64,000 bases of DNA. It comes from Firmicutes bacterium CAG:145. Lineage in GTDB: Bacteria > Bacillota > Clostridia > Peptostreptococcales > Anaerovoracaceae. Numbering within the stretch: the stretch's first letter is position 1; each line of letters begins with the position of its first letter. The stretch covers positions 60,841 to 124,840 of the forward strand of contig FR882601.1 of assembly GCA_000435715.1 (NCBI GenBank), in the 5' to 3' direction. Below, piece after piece: positions 15,788-25,124 of the stretch. Both the position numbers and the translations under genes were made by a program. The notes beneath the pieces are model-generated. The model searched no databases. It had not been told where the DNA came from and saw only the letters and a list, made by a program, of their open reading frames with translations.

Positions 15788-16879
15788 ATGAATGAAAAAT
15801 TAAGAGTAGGTATATTAGGCGGCACAGGAATGGTGGGCCAGAGATTCATATCACTTCTTGAAGATCATCCATGGTTTGAGGTGAGAGTAATAGCTGCGTC
15901 GGGGCGCAGCGAGGGACTTCGCTATGAAGATGCGGTCAGCGGCCGTTGGAAGATCGAAAAGCCGATGCCTGAGGCCGTTAAAGATATAAAGATAATGAAT
16001 GTAAGCGACGTAGAGGGCGTGGCTTCAAAAGTAGATTTTGTTTTCAGCGCCGTGGATATGACTAAAGAAGAAATCCAGGCTATAGAAGAAGCGTATGCCA
16101 AGGCGGAGACTCCTGTAGTATCCAACAACAGCGCTCACAGATGGACAGACGACGTGCCTATGGTAATACCTGAGATTAACTGCGATCATTTTGAGATCAT
16201 AGAGGCTCAAAAGAAACGCCTCGGAACGACTAAAGGATTCGTTGCCGTAAAGCCAAACTGCTCCATACAGAGCTACGTTCCCGCCCTCAATGCATGGAAA
16301 GAGTTTGAACCATATGAGTGCGTTATAACCACTTATCAGGCTATTTCCGGAGCGGGCAAAGACTTCAAGTCCTGGCCGGAGATGGTAGAAAACGTGATAC
16401 CGTATATAGGCGGAGAAGAAGAAAAGAGCGAACAGGAACCTCTTAAAATCTGGGGACAGGTAGATATGCAGGCAGGCAAGATAGTCAAGGCAGAAGAGCC
16501 TAAGATAACTTGCCAGTGCATAAGAGTACCGGTGCTCAACGGACACACTGCTGCCGCTTTCGTGAAATTCAGAAAGAAGCCTACCAAGCAGCAGCTTATA
16601 GAAAAGCTAAAAAATTACAGCGGATTTCCTCAGGAGGAGAAACTTCCTATGGCGCCTGAGCAGTTTATAAAGTACTTTGAAGAGGACGATCGTCCGCAGG
16701 TTAAGGCTGATGTGGACAGAGATAAAGGAATGGGTATCTCCATAGGAAGAGTCAGAGAAGACAGCGTATACGACTATAAATTTGTAGGGCTTTCCCACAA
16801 TACCATAAGAGGCGCGGCGGGGGGCGCTATACTCTGTGCGGAGACTCTGAAAGCAAAGGGATATATAAACAAAAAATAA
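15788..16879 (+). CDS. asd: Aspartate-semialdehyde dehydrogenase
   Basis: 363 residues. It reduces aspartyl phosphate to aspartate semialdehyde with NADPH, feeding lysine/DAP, threonine and methionine synthesis. The N-terminal NADP motif is GILGGTGMVGQRF, the catalytic cysteine lies in VKPNCSIQ, and YQAISGAGKDF and SIGRVRED follow. Length and motifs fit the so-called archaeal-type (TIGR00978) branch rather than the shorter enterobacterial one, a branch also found in many anaerobes. GAGAGG precedes the ATG. It heads a run with uppP, ftsK, rimO, pgsA and cinA and is divergent from dapA. Confidence 0.94.
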   Translation: MNEKLRVGILGGTGMVGQRFISLLEDHPWFEVRVIAASGRSEGLRYEDAVSGRWKIEKPMPEAVKDIKIMNVSDVEGVASKVDFVFSAVDMTKEEIQAIEEAYAKAETPVVSNNSAHRWTDDVPMVIPEINCDHFEIIEAQKKRLGTTKGFVAVKPNCSIQSYVPALNAWKEFEPYECVITTYQAISGAGKDFKSWPEMVENVIPYIGGEEEKSEQEPLKIWGQVDMQAGKIVKAEEPKITCQCIRVPVLNGHTAAAFVKFRKKPTKQQLIEKLKNYSGFPQEEKLPMAPEQFIKYFEEDDRPQVKADVDRDKGMGISIGRVREDSVYDYKFVGLSHNTIRGAAGGAILCAETLKAKGYINKK

Positions 16880-16891
16880 GGAGAAGAGATT

Positions 16892-17728
16892 ATGTCATAT
16901 ATTGAAGCTATAGTCTTAGGCCTGGTTCAGGGCCTTGCGGAATTTTTACCCATAAGCAGTTCCGGTCATCTTGCGCTGCTTCAGCAGTGGTTCGGTATAG
17001 AAGAGAACAATGTGCTTCTCTTCGCCGTACTCCTTCATGTAGGAACGCTCATCTCAGTATTCATAGTATACTGGAAAGATATATGGGAACTTATAAAGGA
17101 ACTCTTCCTTACTATAAAGGATCTGTGTACAGGCAAAGGCCTCAGACTTGAGGAGAGGCCTACGAGAAAACTGGGAGTGATGATAATAGTAGCAACCATT
17201 CCTACAGGCATAATAGGCCTTTTATTCAATGACTTTTTCAACGGACTCTACAATTCTGTCGTACCTATCGGCGCAGGCCTCATAATAACCGGTTTTCTTC
17301 TGGTCATCGCCGAAAGAACGGGTCATTCCAACAGAGGTATAAAGCAGATGAATTACAGGAACGCTCTGTTCGTGGGAGCTATACAGGGTATAGCCATATG
17401 GCCGGGAATATCGCGGTCCGGCTCCACTTTGTTCGGAAGTTTGTTATGCAACCTCGACAGAAAATTTGCCGTCAAATTCGTGTTCCTCATCTCTGTTCCT
17501 TCCATATTGGGGTCGGCTGTGTTAGAAGCTCCGGCCGCCATACAGAGCGGAATACAGATGGCGGATCTGGGCCCTATAATTGCGGGAATGGCAGTTGCGG
17601 CGATATCGGGACTTATAGCTATCAAATCTATGATCAAGATAGTTTCAAACAAGAAGCTCAGCTACTTTTCTTATTATGTATGGCTGCTTGGGGCGGTGGT
17701 CGTCGGATACGGACTTTTCGTCGCATGA
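16892..17728 (+). CDS. uppP: Undecaprenyl-diphosphatase (BacA type)
   Basis: 278 residues and strongly hydrophobic, with about eight membrane segments. It recycles undecaprenyl pyrophosphate to the monophosphate carrier used for murein and wall-polymer export, and its overproduction gives bacitracin tolerance. The two catalytic signatures are present: GLAEFLPISSSGHL near residue 15 and PGISRSGSTLFG near residue 170. AAGGAG precedes the ATG; only 12 bases separate it from asd, so it is co-transcribed. Confidence 0.95.
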   Translation: MSYIEAIVLGLVQGLAEFLPISSSGHLALLQQWFGIEENNVLLFAVLLHVGTLISVFIVYWKDIWELIKELFLTIKDLCTGKGLRLEERPTRKLGVMIIVATIPTGIIGLLFNDFFNGLYNSVVPIGAGLIITGFLLVIAERTGHSNRGIKQMNYRNALFVGAIQGIAIWPGISRSGSTLFGSLLCNLDRKFAVKFVFLISVPSILGSAVLEAPAAIQSGIQMADLGPIIAGMAVAAISGLIAIKSMIKIVSNKKLSYFSYYVWLLGAVVVGYGLFVA

Positions 17729-17776
17729 TGATTACGGCAGAGAAGATAAGCTGACCTAAAGAGAAAGGATTTTACA

Positions 17777-20443
17777 ATGGCTGAAAAAAAGAGGGGACCA
17801 GGCCGTCCTCCCGGCTCTAAAAACAAGTCTTCAAGAACTAAAAGTTCTGCCAGGACAGGTTCAAAAGCCAGAGAGAAGGCGCAGGAAATTCAGTCTAAGA
17901 AAAAAGCAGACAGACGTGTGATAGATGAGATATGGGCGATAATTTCCATCGCCCTGGGAGTATTTCTTATAGTCGCGACTTTTACAGAAGGAGCGGGACA
18001 ACTGGGCGAAATGATAGGCGACTTTCTCAAGGGCCTGTTTGGTTTTATGGCTTATGTCCTGCCCTTCTATCTTATAGTATTCGGAATACTGCTGTTCACA
18101 AAGAAAGCCGTGTCTATATCTGTAAAGACGACGCTTCTCTTGCTTTTGCTGCTTTTGATGCTCTCCACCATGAATTCTATAAGATTTGTAGAAAACTATC
18201 CTTCTTTAGATTTTTCTTTGGACAAGATTAAAGAGTTTTACACTGCGGGAGTGACCCTTAAGAGCGGCGGTTTCTTCGGCATGATATTGGCAACTTTGCT
18301 GATAAAAGGTTTCGGAACGGCGGGATGCTGGATATTTTCTCTGTTGGTCTCTATCATCTGTCTGCTTCTGATCATCAACACGCCTGTTTCCAGGTTTATC
18401 GGCAAGATAAGCGACAAGAGAGAAGAGCGGAAGCTGGCCAAGGAACATTCTTATCTGGACGCTGATGAGAATGTGATAGAAGAGGGGCGCCAAGTAACTA
18501 TAGACGACATGAAGAAAAAGGCGGCCGACAGAAATGCTATGCCGCCAAAGAAAAGTGAGATAAAGATAGTAGACGGCAGGGCAGCTTCTTTTGATACAAA
18601 GGAGGCGGATGCCGATATACACGAAGGGTCTGCTGGTCAGAATAACAATGCGGCCGATGAAAAGAACAGCGTTCTGAAATATATGAAAGACGATTCCCTG
18701 TTCGGCAGAAACAACGTTTCAGGAGGATTCGGATTGGAGGAGTCCTCTGATTTTGGTTCAGGTTACGGATTAGACGGGAGAAGCTTATCGGCTGAAGTTT
18801 CGGGATTCGGGCTGGACAAGCCTTCTTCATCCATGGCAGGCAGGGGACTTACCGATTCTGATTTATCTTCAGGACAGATACCTGATGAGAACGGTATTTT
18901 GACCGGCGATGAAGAAGTTTCTGGCGAAAACAAAAAGATTTCAAACAAAGAGGCCAGAGAAGCCATGCTCTCTGCCGAAGAGATAAATACGGCCAAGCTG
19001 AAAAAATATAAGAAGCCTCCCGTAAACCTTCTGAAAAGACCTGAAGGAGGGGTCAAGGCCAATAATCGACTTCTTACAGAGAAGGCGCAGAAACTGGAAG
19101 AAACTTTAAAAAACTTTCATGTGGACGCCAGAGTGATGCAGGTGACTCAGGGACCTACGGTCACCAGATATGAGATACAGCCTGCCGTAGGAGTAAAAGT
19201 AAACAGCATAGTTCGGCTGGCCGACGATATAGCGCTGAACCTTGAGGCTAAAAGCATCAGGATAGAGGCTCCTATCCCGGGAAAAGCAGCGGTAGGCATC
19301 GAAGTGGAGAATGATTCGGTGACTATGGTACATATAAGGGAGATCATAGATTCACGGGAATTTAAAGACAGCAAGTCCAAGATAACTTTCGCCGTGGGAA
19401 AGGACATAAGCGGAAAAGCTATAGTAGCCGATCTCAAGGCTATGCCCCATCTTCTCATAGCAGGTTCCACAGGCTCAGGAAAGTCCGTATGTATAAACGG
19501 CATAATAACGAGTCTTTTATACAAGGCCAATCCCGACGAAGTAAAGCTCATATTGGTGGACCCTAAAGTGGTAGAACTGGGAAATTATAACGGAGTTCCT
19601 CATCTGATGATACCTGTGGTCACAGACCCAGGTAAAGCGGCTGCGGCGCTGAACTGGGCTGTAGCCGAGATGACAGACAGATATAAAAAGTTTGCAGAAG
19701 AGGGCGTAAGAGACTTAGAATCATATAACGAATATGTGAGAGCCAACGACGAGACTGAAAAAGTAATGCCTCAGGTAGTCATAATCATAGACGAGCTGGC
19801 GGATCTTATGATGGCGGCGCCTTCTCAGATAGAAGAATCCATATGCAGATTGGCTCAGATGGCAAGAGCTGCGGGGATGCACCTGATCGTAGCTACTCAG
19901 AGGCCTTCCGTAGACGTTATCACCGGAGTCATAAAGGCGAATATTCCTTCCAGGATAGCTTTTGCGGTCTCATCTCAGGTGGACTCCAGGACTATTTTAG
20001 ATATGCAGGGGGCGGAGAAACTTGTAGGAAAAGGAGATATGCTCTTTAACCCTATGGGAATGGGAAAACCTGTGAGAATACAGGGAGCGTTTATCTCTGA
20101 CAGTGAAGTCAATAAGGTTATAGACTTCGTCAAAGATCAGGTACAAGATGCCGCTTATAATCAGGATGTCCTTACCCGAATAGAGAGAAATGATGTACAG
20201 GGGCCGGAGGAGGAAGCCGACGAGCTTCTTTCTGACGCCATAGATCTGGTGGTAAAAAGCGGACAGGCCTCGGTATCCATGCTTCAGAGACGATTCAGGA
20301 TAGGTTACAACAGGGCGGCCCGCATAATGGATATGATGGAAGCCAGAGGCATCGTCAGCGCGCAGGATGGCAGCAGGCCTCGTCAGGTATTGCTGTCAGA
20401 GGAAGAATTGAAACAGATGGAAGAAGATACAGAAGGAATATGA
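17777..20443 (+). CDS. ftsK: DNA translocase FtsK/SpoIIIE
   Basis: 888 residues. A basic N-terminal tail ([19 protein letters not shown]) is followed by four membrane helices (about residues 50-210), a low-complexity acidic/Ser-Gly linker (220-400) and the motor. The motor shows the FtsK beta/alpha core with Walker [10 protein letters not shown] and Walker [12 protein letters not shown]. The C-terminal gamma winged helix ([19 protein letters not shown]) reads KOPS/SRS-type polarity sequences. The enzyme pumps DNA through the division or sporulation septum. The AT-hook-like PGRPPGSK tail could contact DNA. AGAAAGGA precedes the ATG. Confidence 0.95.
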   Translation: MAEKKRGPGRPPGSKNKSSRTKSSARTGSKAREKAQEIQSKKKADRRVIDEIWAIISIALGVFLIVATFTEGAGQLGEMIGDFLKGLFGFMAYVLPFYLIVFGILLFTKKAVSISVKTTLLLLLLLLMLSTMNSIRFVENYPSLDFSLDKIKEFYTAGVTLKSGGFFGMILATLLIKGFGTAGCWIFSLLVSIICLLLIINTPVSRFIGKISDKREERKLAKEHSYLDADENVIEEGRQVTIDDMKKKAADRNAMPPKKSEIKIVDGRAASFDTKEADADIHEGSAGQNNNAADEKNSVLKYMKDDSLFGRNNVSGGFGLEESSDFGSGYGLDGRSLSAEVSGFGLDKPSSSMAGRGLTDSDLSSGQIPDENGILTGDEEVSGENKKISNKEAREAMLSAEEINTAKLKKYKKPPVNLLKRPEGGVKANNRLLTEKAQKLEETLKNFHVDARVMQVTQGPTVTRYEIQPAVGVKVNSIVRLADDIALNLEAKSIRIEAPIPGKAAVGIEVENDSVTMVHIREIIDSREFKDSKSKITFAVGKDISGKAIVADLKAMPHLLIAGSTGSGKSVCINGIITSLLYKANPDEVKLILVDPKVVELGNYNGVPHLMIPVVTDPGKAAAALNWAVAEMTDRYKKFAEEGVRDLESYNEYVRANDETEKVMPQVVIIIDELADLMMAAPSQIEESICRLAQMARAAGMHLIVATQRPSVDVITGVIKANIPSRIAFAVSSQVDSRTILDMQGAEKLVGKGDMLFNPMGMGKPVRIQGAFISDSEVNKVIDFVKDQVQDAAYNQDVLTRIERNDVQGPEEEADELLSDAIDLVVKSGQASVSMLQRRFRIGYNRAARIMDMMEARGIVSAQDGSRPRQVLLSEEELKQMEEDTEGI

Positions 20444-20445
20444 CA

Positions 20446-21777
20446 ATGAAGATATATATGGAGACTCTGGGCTGCCCGAAGAATTTCAACGATACGCAGA
20501 CAGCCAAAGGGATTATGACCAAGGCGGGCTTTGAGGTGACAGAAGATGCTGATCTTGCAGATGTCATCATCGTCAACACCTGCGGATTCATAAACGACGC
20601 CAAAAAAGAATCCATTTCAAGGATATTTGAACTCGCAGAATATAAGAGAGATGGGAAAAAACTATTAGTCTGCGGATGTCTGTCTGAACGCTATTCAGAA
20701 GAACTCTTCGAAGAGATGCCTGAAGTTGACGGATTTCTTGGAGTAAACGAATACGAGAGACTGCCGGAAATACTCTCTTCTATCGAGTTTTCGAAGGATG
20801 CGGATTCACCGGCGAGATATAACTGGGTGTGCGGGCAGGCGCCTGATACTCTGAAGACGCTTCCAAGACTTCTGAACGAGGAATCTTATACGGCAACGCT
20901 GAAGATCTCAGAAGGGTGCAACAACAGATGTGCCTATTGCGTGATACCTTCCATAAGGGGCCCTTTCAGAAGCAAACCCAAGGAGGAGGTCATAAGAGAA
21001 GCAAAGTGGCTTTCGGATAACGGATGCAGGGAGCTCATCCTCATAGCTCAGGACGTTACTCTTTACGGAACAGATCTGTACGGGAGGCTGGCTCTGCCGG
21101 AACTTCTCAGAGAGCTGTGCAGGATAGATAAGTTAGAATGGATACGTCTCATGTATTGTTATGAGGACAGAATAACAGACGAGCTCATCGAAGTTATCAG
21201 GACCGAGCCTAAGATATGCAATTATATAGATATTCCTATTCAGCATGCCAGCGACAGAGTTTTGAAAGCCATGAGACGCCGTTCCACCGGCGAGTCCATA
21301 AAAAATACGATAAAGAAACTTAAAGCGGCTATTCCTGATATTCATATAAGGACTACTCTGATAACGGGATTCCCCGGCGAGAGCGAAGAGGATTTCGACA
21401 TCTTGCTGGATTTTGTCGAAGAAATGAAATTCGCCAGGCTGGGAGTATTCGCCTATTCACAGGAGGAAAATACTCCTGCAGGGGAAATGAAAGATCAGAT
21501 TCCCGATGAGATAAAACAGCAGAGGCTCGACACTATTATGAGAAGGCAGCTGGATATTTCCCTGGAAATGAACAGGGAAAAGATCGGAAAAATTTTAGAA
21601 GTACTGGTAGAAGAAAGAGACGAGGACGGCAGTTACGTAGGCAGAACCAGATATGACGCTCCTGAAATAGACAATTCCGTCATATTCACCTCAGATAGAG
21701 ATCTTTCGCCGGGAAATATAGTAAAAGTTCTGATACAGGACGCTTTCGATTATGATCTTACAGGCATGGAGGTATGA
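20446..21777 (+). CDS. rimO: Ribosomal protein S12 methylthiotransferase
   Basis: 443 residues. The ATG at 20446 is preferred over that at 20440 because AGAAGGA is then eight bases upstream; the frame begins just after the ftsK stop. Domain order is MTTase/UPF0004 (cysteines in ETLGCPKN, NTCGF and VCGCLSERY), radical SAM (EGCNNRCAYCVIP) and C-terminal TRAM. It adds a methylthio group to the conserved aspartate of S12 using two iron-sulfur clusters and S-adenosylmethionine. The short TRAM end and the IRGPFRSK segment separate it from the tRNA enzyme MiaB. Confidence 0.93.
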   Translation: MKIYMETLGCPKNFNDTQTAKGIMTKAGFEVTEDADLADVIIVNTCGFINDAKKESISRIFELAEYKRDGKKLLVCGCLSERYSEELFEEMPEVDGFLGVNEYERLPEILSSIEFSKDADSPARYNWVCGQAPDTLKTLPRLLNEESYTATLKISEGCNNRCAYCVIPSIRGPFRSKPKEEVIREAKWLSDNGCRELILIAQDVTLYGTDLYGRLALPELLRELCRIDKLEWIRLMYCYEDRITDELIEVIRTEPKICNYIDIPIQHASDRVLKAMRRRSTGESIKNTIKKLKAAIPDIHIRTTLITGFPGESEEDFDILLDFVEEMKFARLGVFAYSQEENTPAGEMKDQIPDEIKQQRLDTIMRRQLDISLEMNREKIGKILEVLVEERDEDGSYVGRTRYDAPEIDNSVIFTSDRDLSPGNIVKVLIQDAFDYDLTGMEV

Positions 21778-21780
21778 GAG

Positions 21781-22311
21781 ATGAATTTACCAAATAAACT
21801 TACTATCGCAAGAGTCATCGCCGTTCCGTTTTTTATAGGAGCATATTATTTTAGTTGGTATCTGCTGGCATTCATAATATTTGTGGCGGCTTCGCTGACA
21901 GATATGCTGGACGGAAAGATCGCAAGAAAATATAATCTGGTGACTAACTTCGGCAAAATAATGGATCCTTTGGCTGATAAAGTACTGGTCTATTCGGCTA
22001 TATGCCTGATGATACCTGTTTATGTACCCGCCTGGATGCTTATAATAATTCTGGCCAGAGAGTTTACGGTAGCCGGAATGAGAACTGTAGCGGCCTCGGA
22101 GGGCATCGTCATCGCCGCAGGAATGAGCGGAAAAATCAAGACCGTTCTCCAGATGATAGCAGTCTGCCTTTTGCTTCTGGTCCCTGCGTTCCCTCTCTTC
22201 ATTCCGCTCTGGTATATAGCTCAGGCTTTCCTCTGGGCCTCACTGATCATGACGGTATACTCGGGAGTGGAATACGTGATTCAGAATAAGAACGTATTCT
22301 CCGTGAAATAG
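21781..22311 (+). CDS. pgsA: CDP-diacylglycerol--glycerol-3-phosphate 3-phosphatidyltransferase
   Basis: 176 residues with about four to five membrane helices. It makes phosphatidylglycerol phosphate, the first step to acidic membrane lipids. The CDP-alcohol phosphotransferase signature is complete: DMLDGKIARKYNLVTNFGK then MDPLADK, with all four aspartates. The stop of rimO is three bases away and GGAGG precedes the ATG. The adjacency with cinA and recA is common in Firmicutes. Confidence 0.94.
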   Translation: MNLPNKLTIARVIAVPFFIGAYYFSWYLLAFIIFVAASLTDMLDGKIARKYNLVTNFGKIMDPLADKVLVYSAICLMIPVYVPAWMLIIILAREFTVAGMRTVAASEGIVIAAGMSGKIKTVLQMIAVCLLLLVPAFPLFIPLWYIAQAFLWASLIMTVYSGVEYVIQNKNVFSVK

Positions 22312-22320
22312 GTGTCTGCG

Positions 22321-23559
22321 ATGAAAACAGCTATTCTTACAGTAGGGACGGAAATACTCTTCGGACAGATAGTCAATACCAATGCTGCGTATCTGTCCAG
22401 AGAACTTAATAATCTCGGGTTTGACGTGATGTATCATTACAGCGTGGGAGACAACCCCAAAAGGTTTTTGGAACTTATACATCTGGCCTTCAGAGACTGT
22501 GACATGATAATAACGACAGGAGGCCTCGGACCGACTCAGGATGATCTCACAAAAGAGACTATTGCAAAGGCCATGGGAGAACGTATCGTGGTCAGCGATA
22601 TGGCTATGGAAGCTTTAAAGAGCCATTACAGAAAATCCGAGAGACCTATGACCGAAAACAATCTGAAACAGGCCTATATGCCTGAAAGCGCCGAAGTTCT
22701 TCCCAACGATCAGGGAACGGCTCCCGGATTTTGGCTTGAGAAAGACGGCAAGATCATAGTCTCCATGCCGGGACCTCCCCGGGAGATGACAAATATGTTT
22801 TCCAAGGAGGTCATGCCTCGGCTCAGGAGCTTGCAGGACAGCGTGATTCATTATAGAATACTCAGAACTTTCGGTCTCGGAGAGTCAAAGATGGAGACGG
22901 TACTTCTTCCTCTGATAGATGAACAGACGGATCCAACCATAGCTACGTACGCTAAAGAGGGGGAGTGCAGCCTCAGGATAGCTTCAAAGAGAGCCACGCT
23001 CCAAGAAGCAAAGAAAGCTGTAGACGACATGAGCCAAAGAGTCATGGATATAATCGGAGAATACGTCTACAGTCAGGATAATGAAGACCTGAAAGATGTG
23101 GTGGGAAGGCTTCTTATCTCAAAAAATATAACTGTCTCCTGTGCAGAATCGTGTACAGGAGGGCTCTTCGCCGGAACGCTTACTGATATCCCTGGAATTT
23201 CCTGCGTATTTGACAGAGGAATAGTCACGTACAGCAATAAGGCAAAGATGGAGGAACTGGGAGTTAAAGAAGACACCCTTGAAACTTTCGGAGCCGTAAG
23301 CAGTCAGACCGCAGCAGAGATGGCTGAGGGACTGGCGGAAAAGACGGGGTCAGATCTGTGCATTTCTGTCACGGGAATTGCCGGACCGGGCGGAGGAAGC
23401 CTCCAGAAGCCTGTGGGAACAGCTTATGTAGGCATACGATGGAAAGGGAACACTGAGATAATAAAAATCCAGCGTCGCAATGTCAATCGAAAATGGAACA
23501 GGAACTATGCCGTTCTCAGCATGCTTTATGAGATATATAAACGCATTTCTGCCATATAG
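22321..23559 (+). CDS. cinA: CinA family protein (competence/damage-inducible, NMN amidase type)
   Basis: 412 residues from the ATG at 22321, with AGGTG six bases upstream; the earlier GTG at 22312 is inside that site. The N-terminal MoCF-like domain (ILTVGTEILFGQIVNTN, TTGGLGPTQDD, SMPGPPREM) is joined to a C-terminal CinA amidase domain with the catalytic SCAESCTGG motif and a GIAGPGGG loop. Full-length CinA proteins have ADP-ribose pyrophosphatase and NMN deamidase activity and are often co-transcribed with recA. Here recA follows, with its own promoters. Confidence 0.92.
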   Translation: MKTAILTVGTEILFGQIVNTNAAYLSRELNNLGFDVMYHYSVGDNPKRFLELIHLAFRDCDMIITTGGLGPTQDDLTKETIAKAMGERIVVSDMAMEALKSHYRKSERPMTENNLKQAYMPESAEVLPNDQGTAPGFWLEKDGKIIVSMPGPPREMTNMFSKEVMPRLRSLQDSVIHYRILRTFGLGESKMETVLLPLIDEQTDPTIATYAKEGECSLRIASKRATLQEAKKAVDDMSQRVMDIIGEYVYSQDNEDLKDVVGRLLISKNITVSCAESCTGGLFAGTLTDIPGISCVFDRGIVTYSNKAKMEELGVKEDTLETFGAVSSQTAAEMAEGLAEKTGSDLCISVTGIAGPGGGSLQKPVGTAYVGIRWKGNTEIIKIQRRNVNRKWNRNYAVLSMLYEIYKRISAI

Positions 23560-23562
23560 TGC

Positions 23563-23591
23563 TTGACAAATCTTTCTCGCGGAGATATTAT
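23563..23591 (+). promoter_or_regulatory. Upstream recA promoter
   Basis: TTGACA at 23563-23568 and TATTAT at 23586-23591 with a 17-base spacer, starting four bases after the cinA stop. It is a near-consensus sigma-A promoter about 100 bases upstream of recA. Its transcripts must pass the LexA box at 23667. Confidence 0.75.
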
Positions 23592-23629
23592 ATTTACATA
23601 AATTTCCATATTTAATTGCGAAATAACCC

Positions 23630-23658
23630 TTGACCCAGGGGGAAAAATATTGTATCAT
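23630..23658 (+). promoter_or_regulatory. Proximal recA promoter
   Basis: TTGACC at 23630-23635 and TATCAT at 23653-23658 with a 17-base spacer. The predicted start is about 23665, directly against the LexA box. Confidence 0.8.
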
Positions 23659-23666
23659 ACAAATAA

Positions 23667-23678
23667 GAACAAATGTTC
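23667..23678 (+). promoter_or_regulatory. LexA (SOS) operator of recA
   Basis: GAACAAATGTTC is a perfect match to the Gram-positive LexA/DinR core GAAC-N4-GTTC. It overlaps the inferred transcription start of the proximal promoter, a position where bound LexA would block initiation. Confidence 0.85.
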
Positions 23679-23696
23679 GATGAAGGAGAGATAATT

Positions 23697-24821
23697 ATGG
23701 CTTCAGATAAGACAGATAAGAAAGTCGAGAGAAAAGTGGACCAGAGCGAGAAAGACAAGGCCTTAGACGCGGCTCTGTCCCAGATACAAAAACAGTTTGG
23801 CAAAGGCGCCATAATGAAGCTGGGCGACAAAGGAGCGCAGATGAACGTGGAAGCCATATCCACAGGCTCCATAAGCCTTGATGTAGCTACAGGCATAGGC
23901 GGCGTACCGAGAGGCAGAATCGTCGAGATATACGGACCGGAGTCATCAGGTAAGACAACGCTGACTTTACATATAGTAGCGGAGGCTCAGAAGAACGGCG
24001 GCAAGGCTGCTTTTATAGACGCCGAACATGCTCTTGACCCCGTATATGCGAAAAATCTGGGGGTGGATGTCGAAAACCTTTTAGTCTCACAGCCTGATAC
24101 GGGCGAGCAGGCTCTGGAGATCTGCGACATGCTGGTGCGTAGCGGCGCATTGGACGTAGTCATAATCGACTCGGTAGCGGCGCTGGTTCCTAAGGCAGAG
24201 ATTCAGGGAGAGATGGGCGACGCACATGTAGGACTGCAGGCACGTCTGATGTCTCAGGCTCTCAGAAAGATAACCGGAAATATAAACAAGTCTAACACAT
24301 GCGTCATATTCATCAACCAGCTCAGAGAAAAAGTCGGCGTGATGTACGGAAGCCCTGAAGTGACTACAGGCGGACGAGCCTTAAAGTTCTATTCCTCCAT
24401 GAGACTCGACGTCAGAAAGGTGGAGACTATCAAGGCCGGAGACAACGTGCTGGGTAACAGGACAAAGGTTAAAGTAGTCAAGAACAAGGTAGCTCCTCCG
24501 TTTAAACAGGCCGAATTTGACATCATGTACGGCGAAGGTATTTCCAAAGAAGGCGATATCCTCGATTCTGCGGTCAATGCCAAGATACTGGATAAGGCAG
24601 GCTCATGGTACAGCTACAACGGCGAGAGGATAGGACAGGGACGTGAGAATATCAAGGTATACTTTAAAGATCATCCTGAGATCGTAGATGAGATAGAAAA
24701 GAAGATCATAGCGCAGCTTAAGAGCGACGGCGAAGCTGAGAAGGAACCTGAAGTTTCCGAAGAGGAGTTTTCAGAGATCATGGATATGATAATCGATGAG
24801 GACGGAGTAGTCATAGAATAA
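23697..24821 (+). CDS. recA: Recombinase RecA
   Basis: 374 residues from the ATG at 23697 after AAGGAGAG; upstream in-frame sequence contains the LexA box and is not coding. RecA polymerises on single-stranded DNA, drives strand exchange and triggers LexA self-cleavage. Visible are Walker [10 protein letters not shown], Walker [11 protein letters not shown], the L1/L2 loop region with [22 protein letters not shown], and an acidic C-terminal tail. A charged Lys-rich N-terminal extension of about 20 residues precedes the usual ALDAALSQI start. A rho-independent terminator follows, so it ends the transcript. Confidence 0.98.
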   Translation: MASDKTDKKVERKVDQSEKDKALDAALSQIQKQFGKGAIMKLGDKGAQMNVEAISTGSISLDVATGIGGVPRGRIVEIYGPESSGKTTLTLHIVAEAQKNGGKAAFIDAEHALDPVYAKNLGVDVENLLVSQPDTGEQALEICDMLVRSGALDVVIIDSVAALVPKAEIQGEMGDAHVGLQARLMSQALRKITGNINKSNTCVIFINQLREKVGVMYGSPEVTTGGRALKFYSSMRLDVRKVETIKAGDNVLGNRTKVKVVKNKVAPPFKQAEFDIMYGEGISKEGDILDSAVNAKILDKAGSWYSYNGERIGQGRENIKVYFKDHPEIVDEIEKKIIAQLKSDGEAEKEPEVSEEEFSEIMDMIIDEDGVVIE

Positions 24822-24829
24822 ATTTAAGG

Positions 24830-24867
24830 GAAGATGCCCCGGATAAGAGGCGTCTTCTTTTTATTTT
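24830..24867 (+). terminator. recA terminator
   Basis: GAAGATGCC (24830-24838) pairs with GGCGTCTTC (24849-24857), with one G-T pair, followed by a T-rich run. Confidence 0.88.
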
Positions 24868-24887
24868 ACCTTAAGAGAGGGTTAAAG

Positions 24888-24959
24888 ATGTTTACGGGAC
24901 TTTTCAGGGCAAAATTGAAAATGAACAGCAGTAAGATGCTATTTGCCGCCGCAAGATGA
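24888..24959 (+). CDS. Possible 23-codon small ORF between recA and the permease gene
   Basis: An ATG at 24888 is preceded by AGAGAGGG at good spacing and opens a 23-residue frame (MFTGLFRAKLKMNSSKMLFA and three more) ending at TGA 24957. I recognise no family. The peptide is basic and amphipathic. It might be a leader peptide, a small protein or chance. The rest of the 304-base gap 24822-25124 holds the recA terminator, an A+T-rich stretch with weak -10-like TATAAA at 25035, and the strong ribosome site AAAGGAGG before the permease. Confidence 0.25.
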   Translation: MFTGLFRAKLKMNSSKMLFAAAR

Positions 24960-25124
24960 CCAAAAACTCCAGCAGCTGAATCCACATATAAACGCAAAAT
25001 AAAATGTAAATTTATGTTAAAACGTTTATAAAAGTATAAAATAAATAAACCATGTCCTTTCGTAAACGGGGAAATAAACAGTTATTCTTTATAATCTAAT
25101 AATTAACGAAAGGAGGAAACGTTT

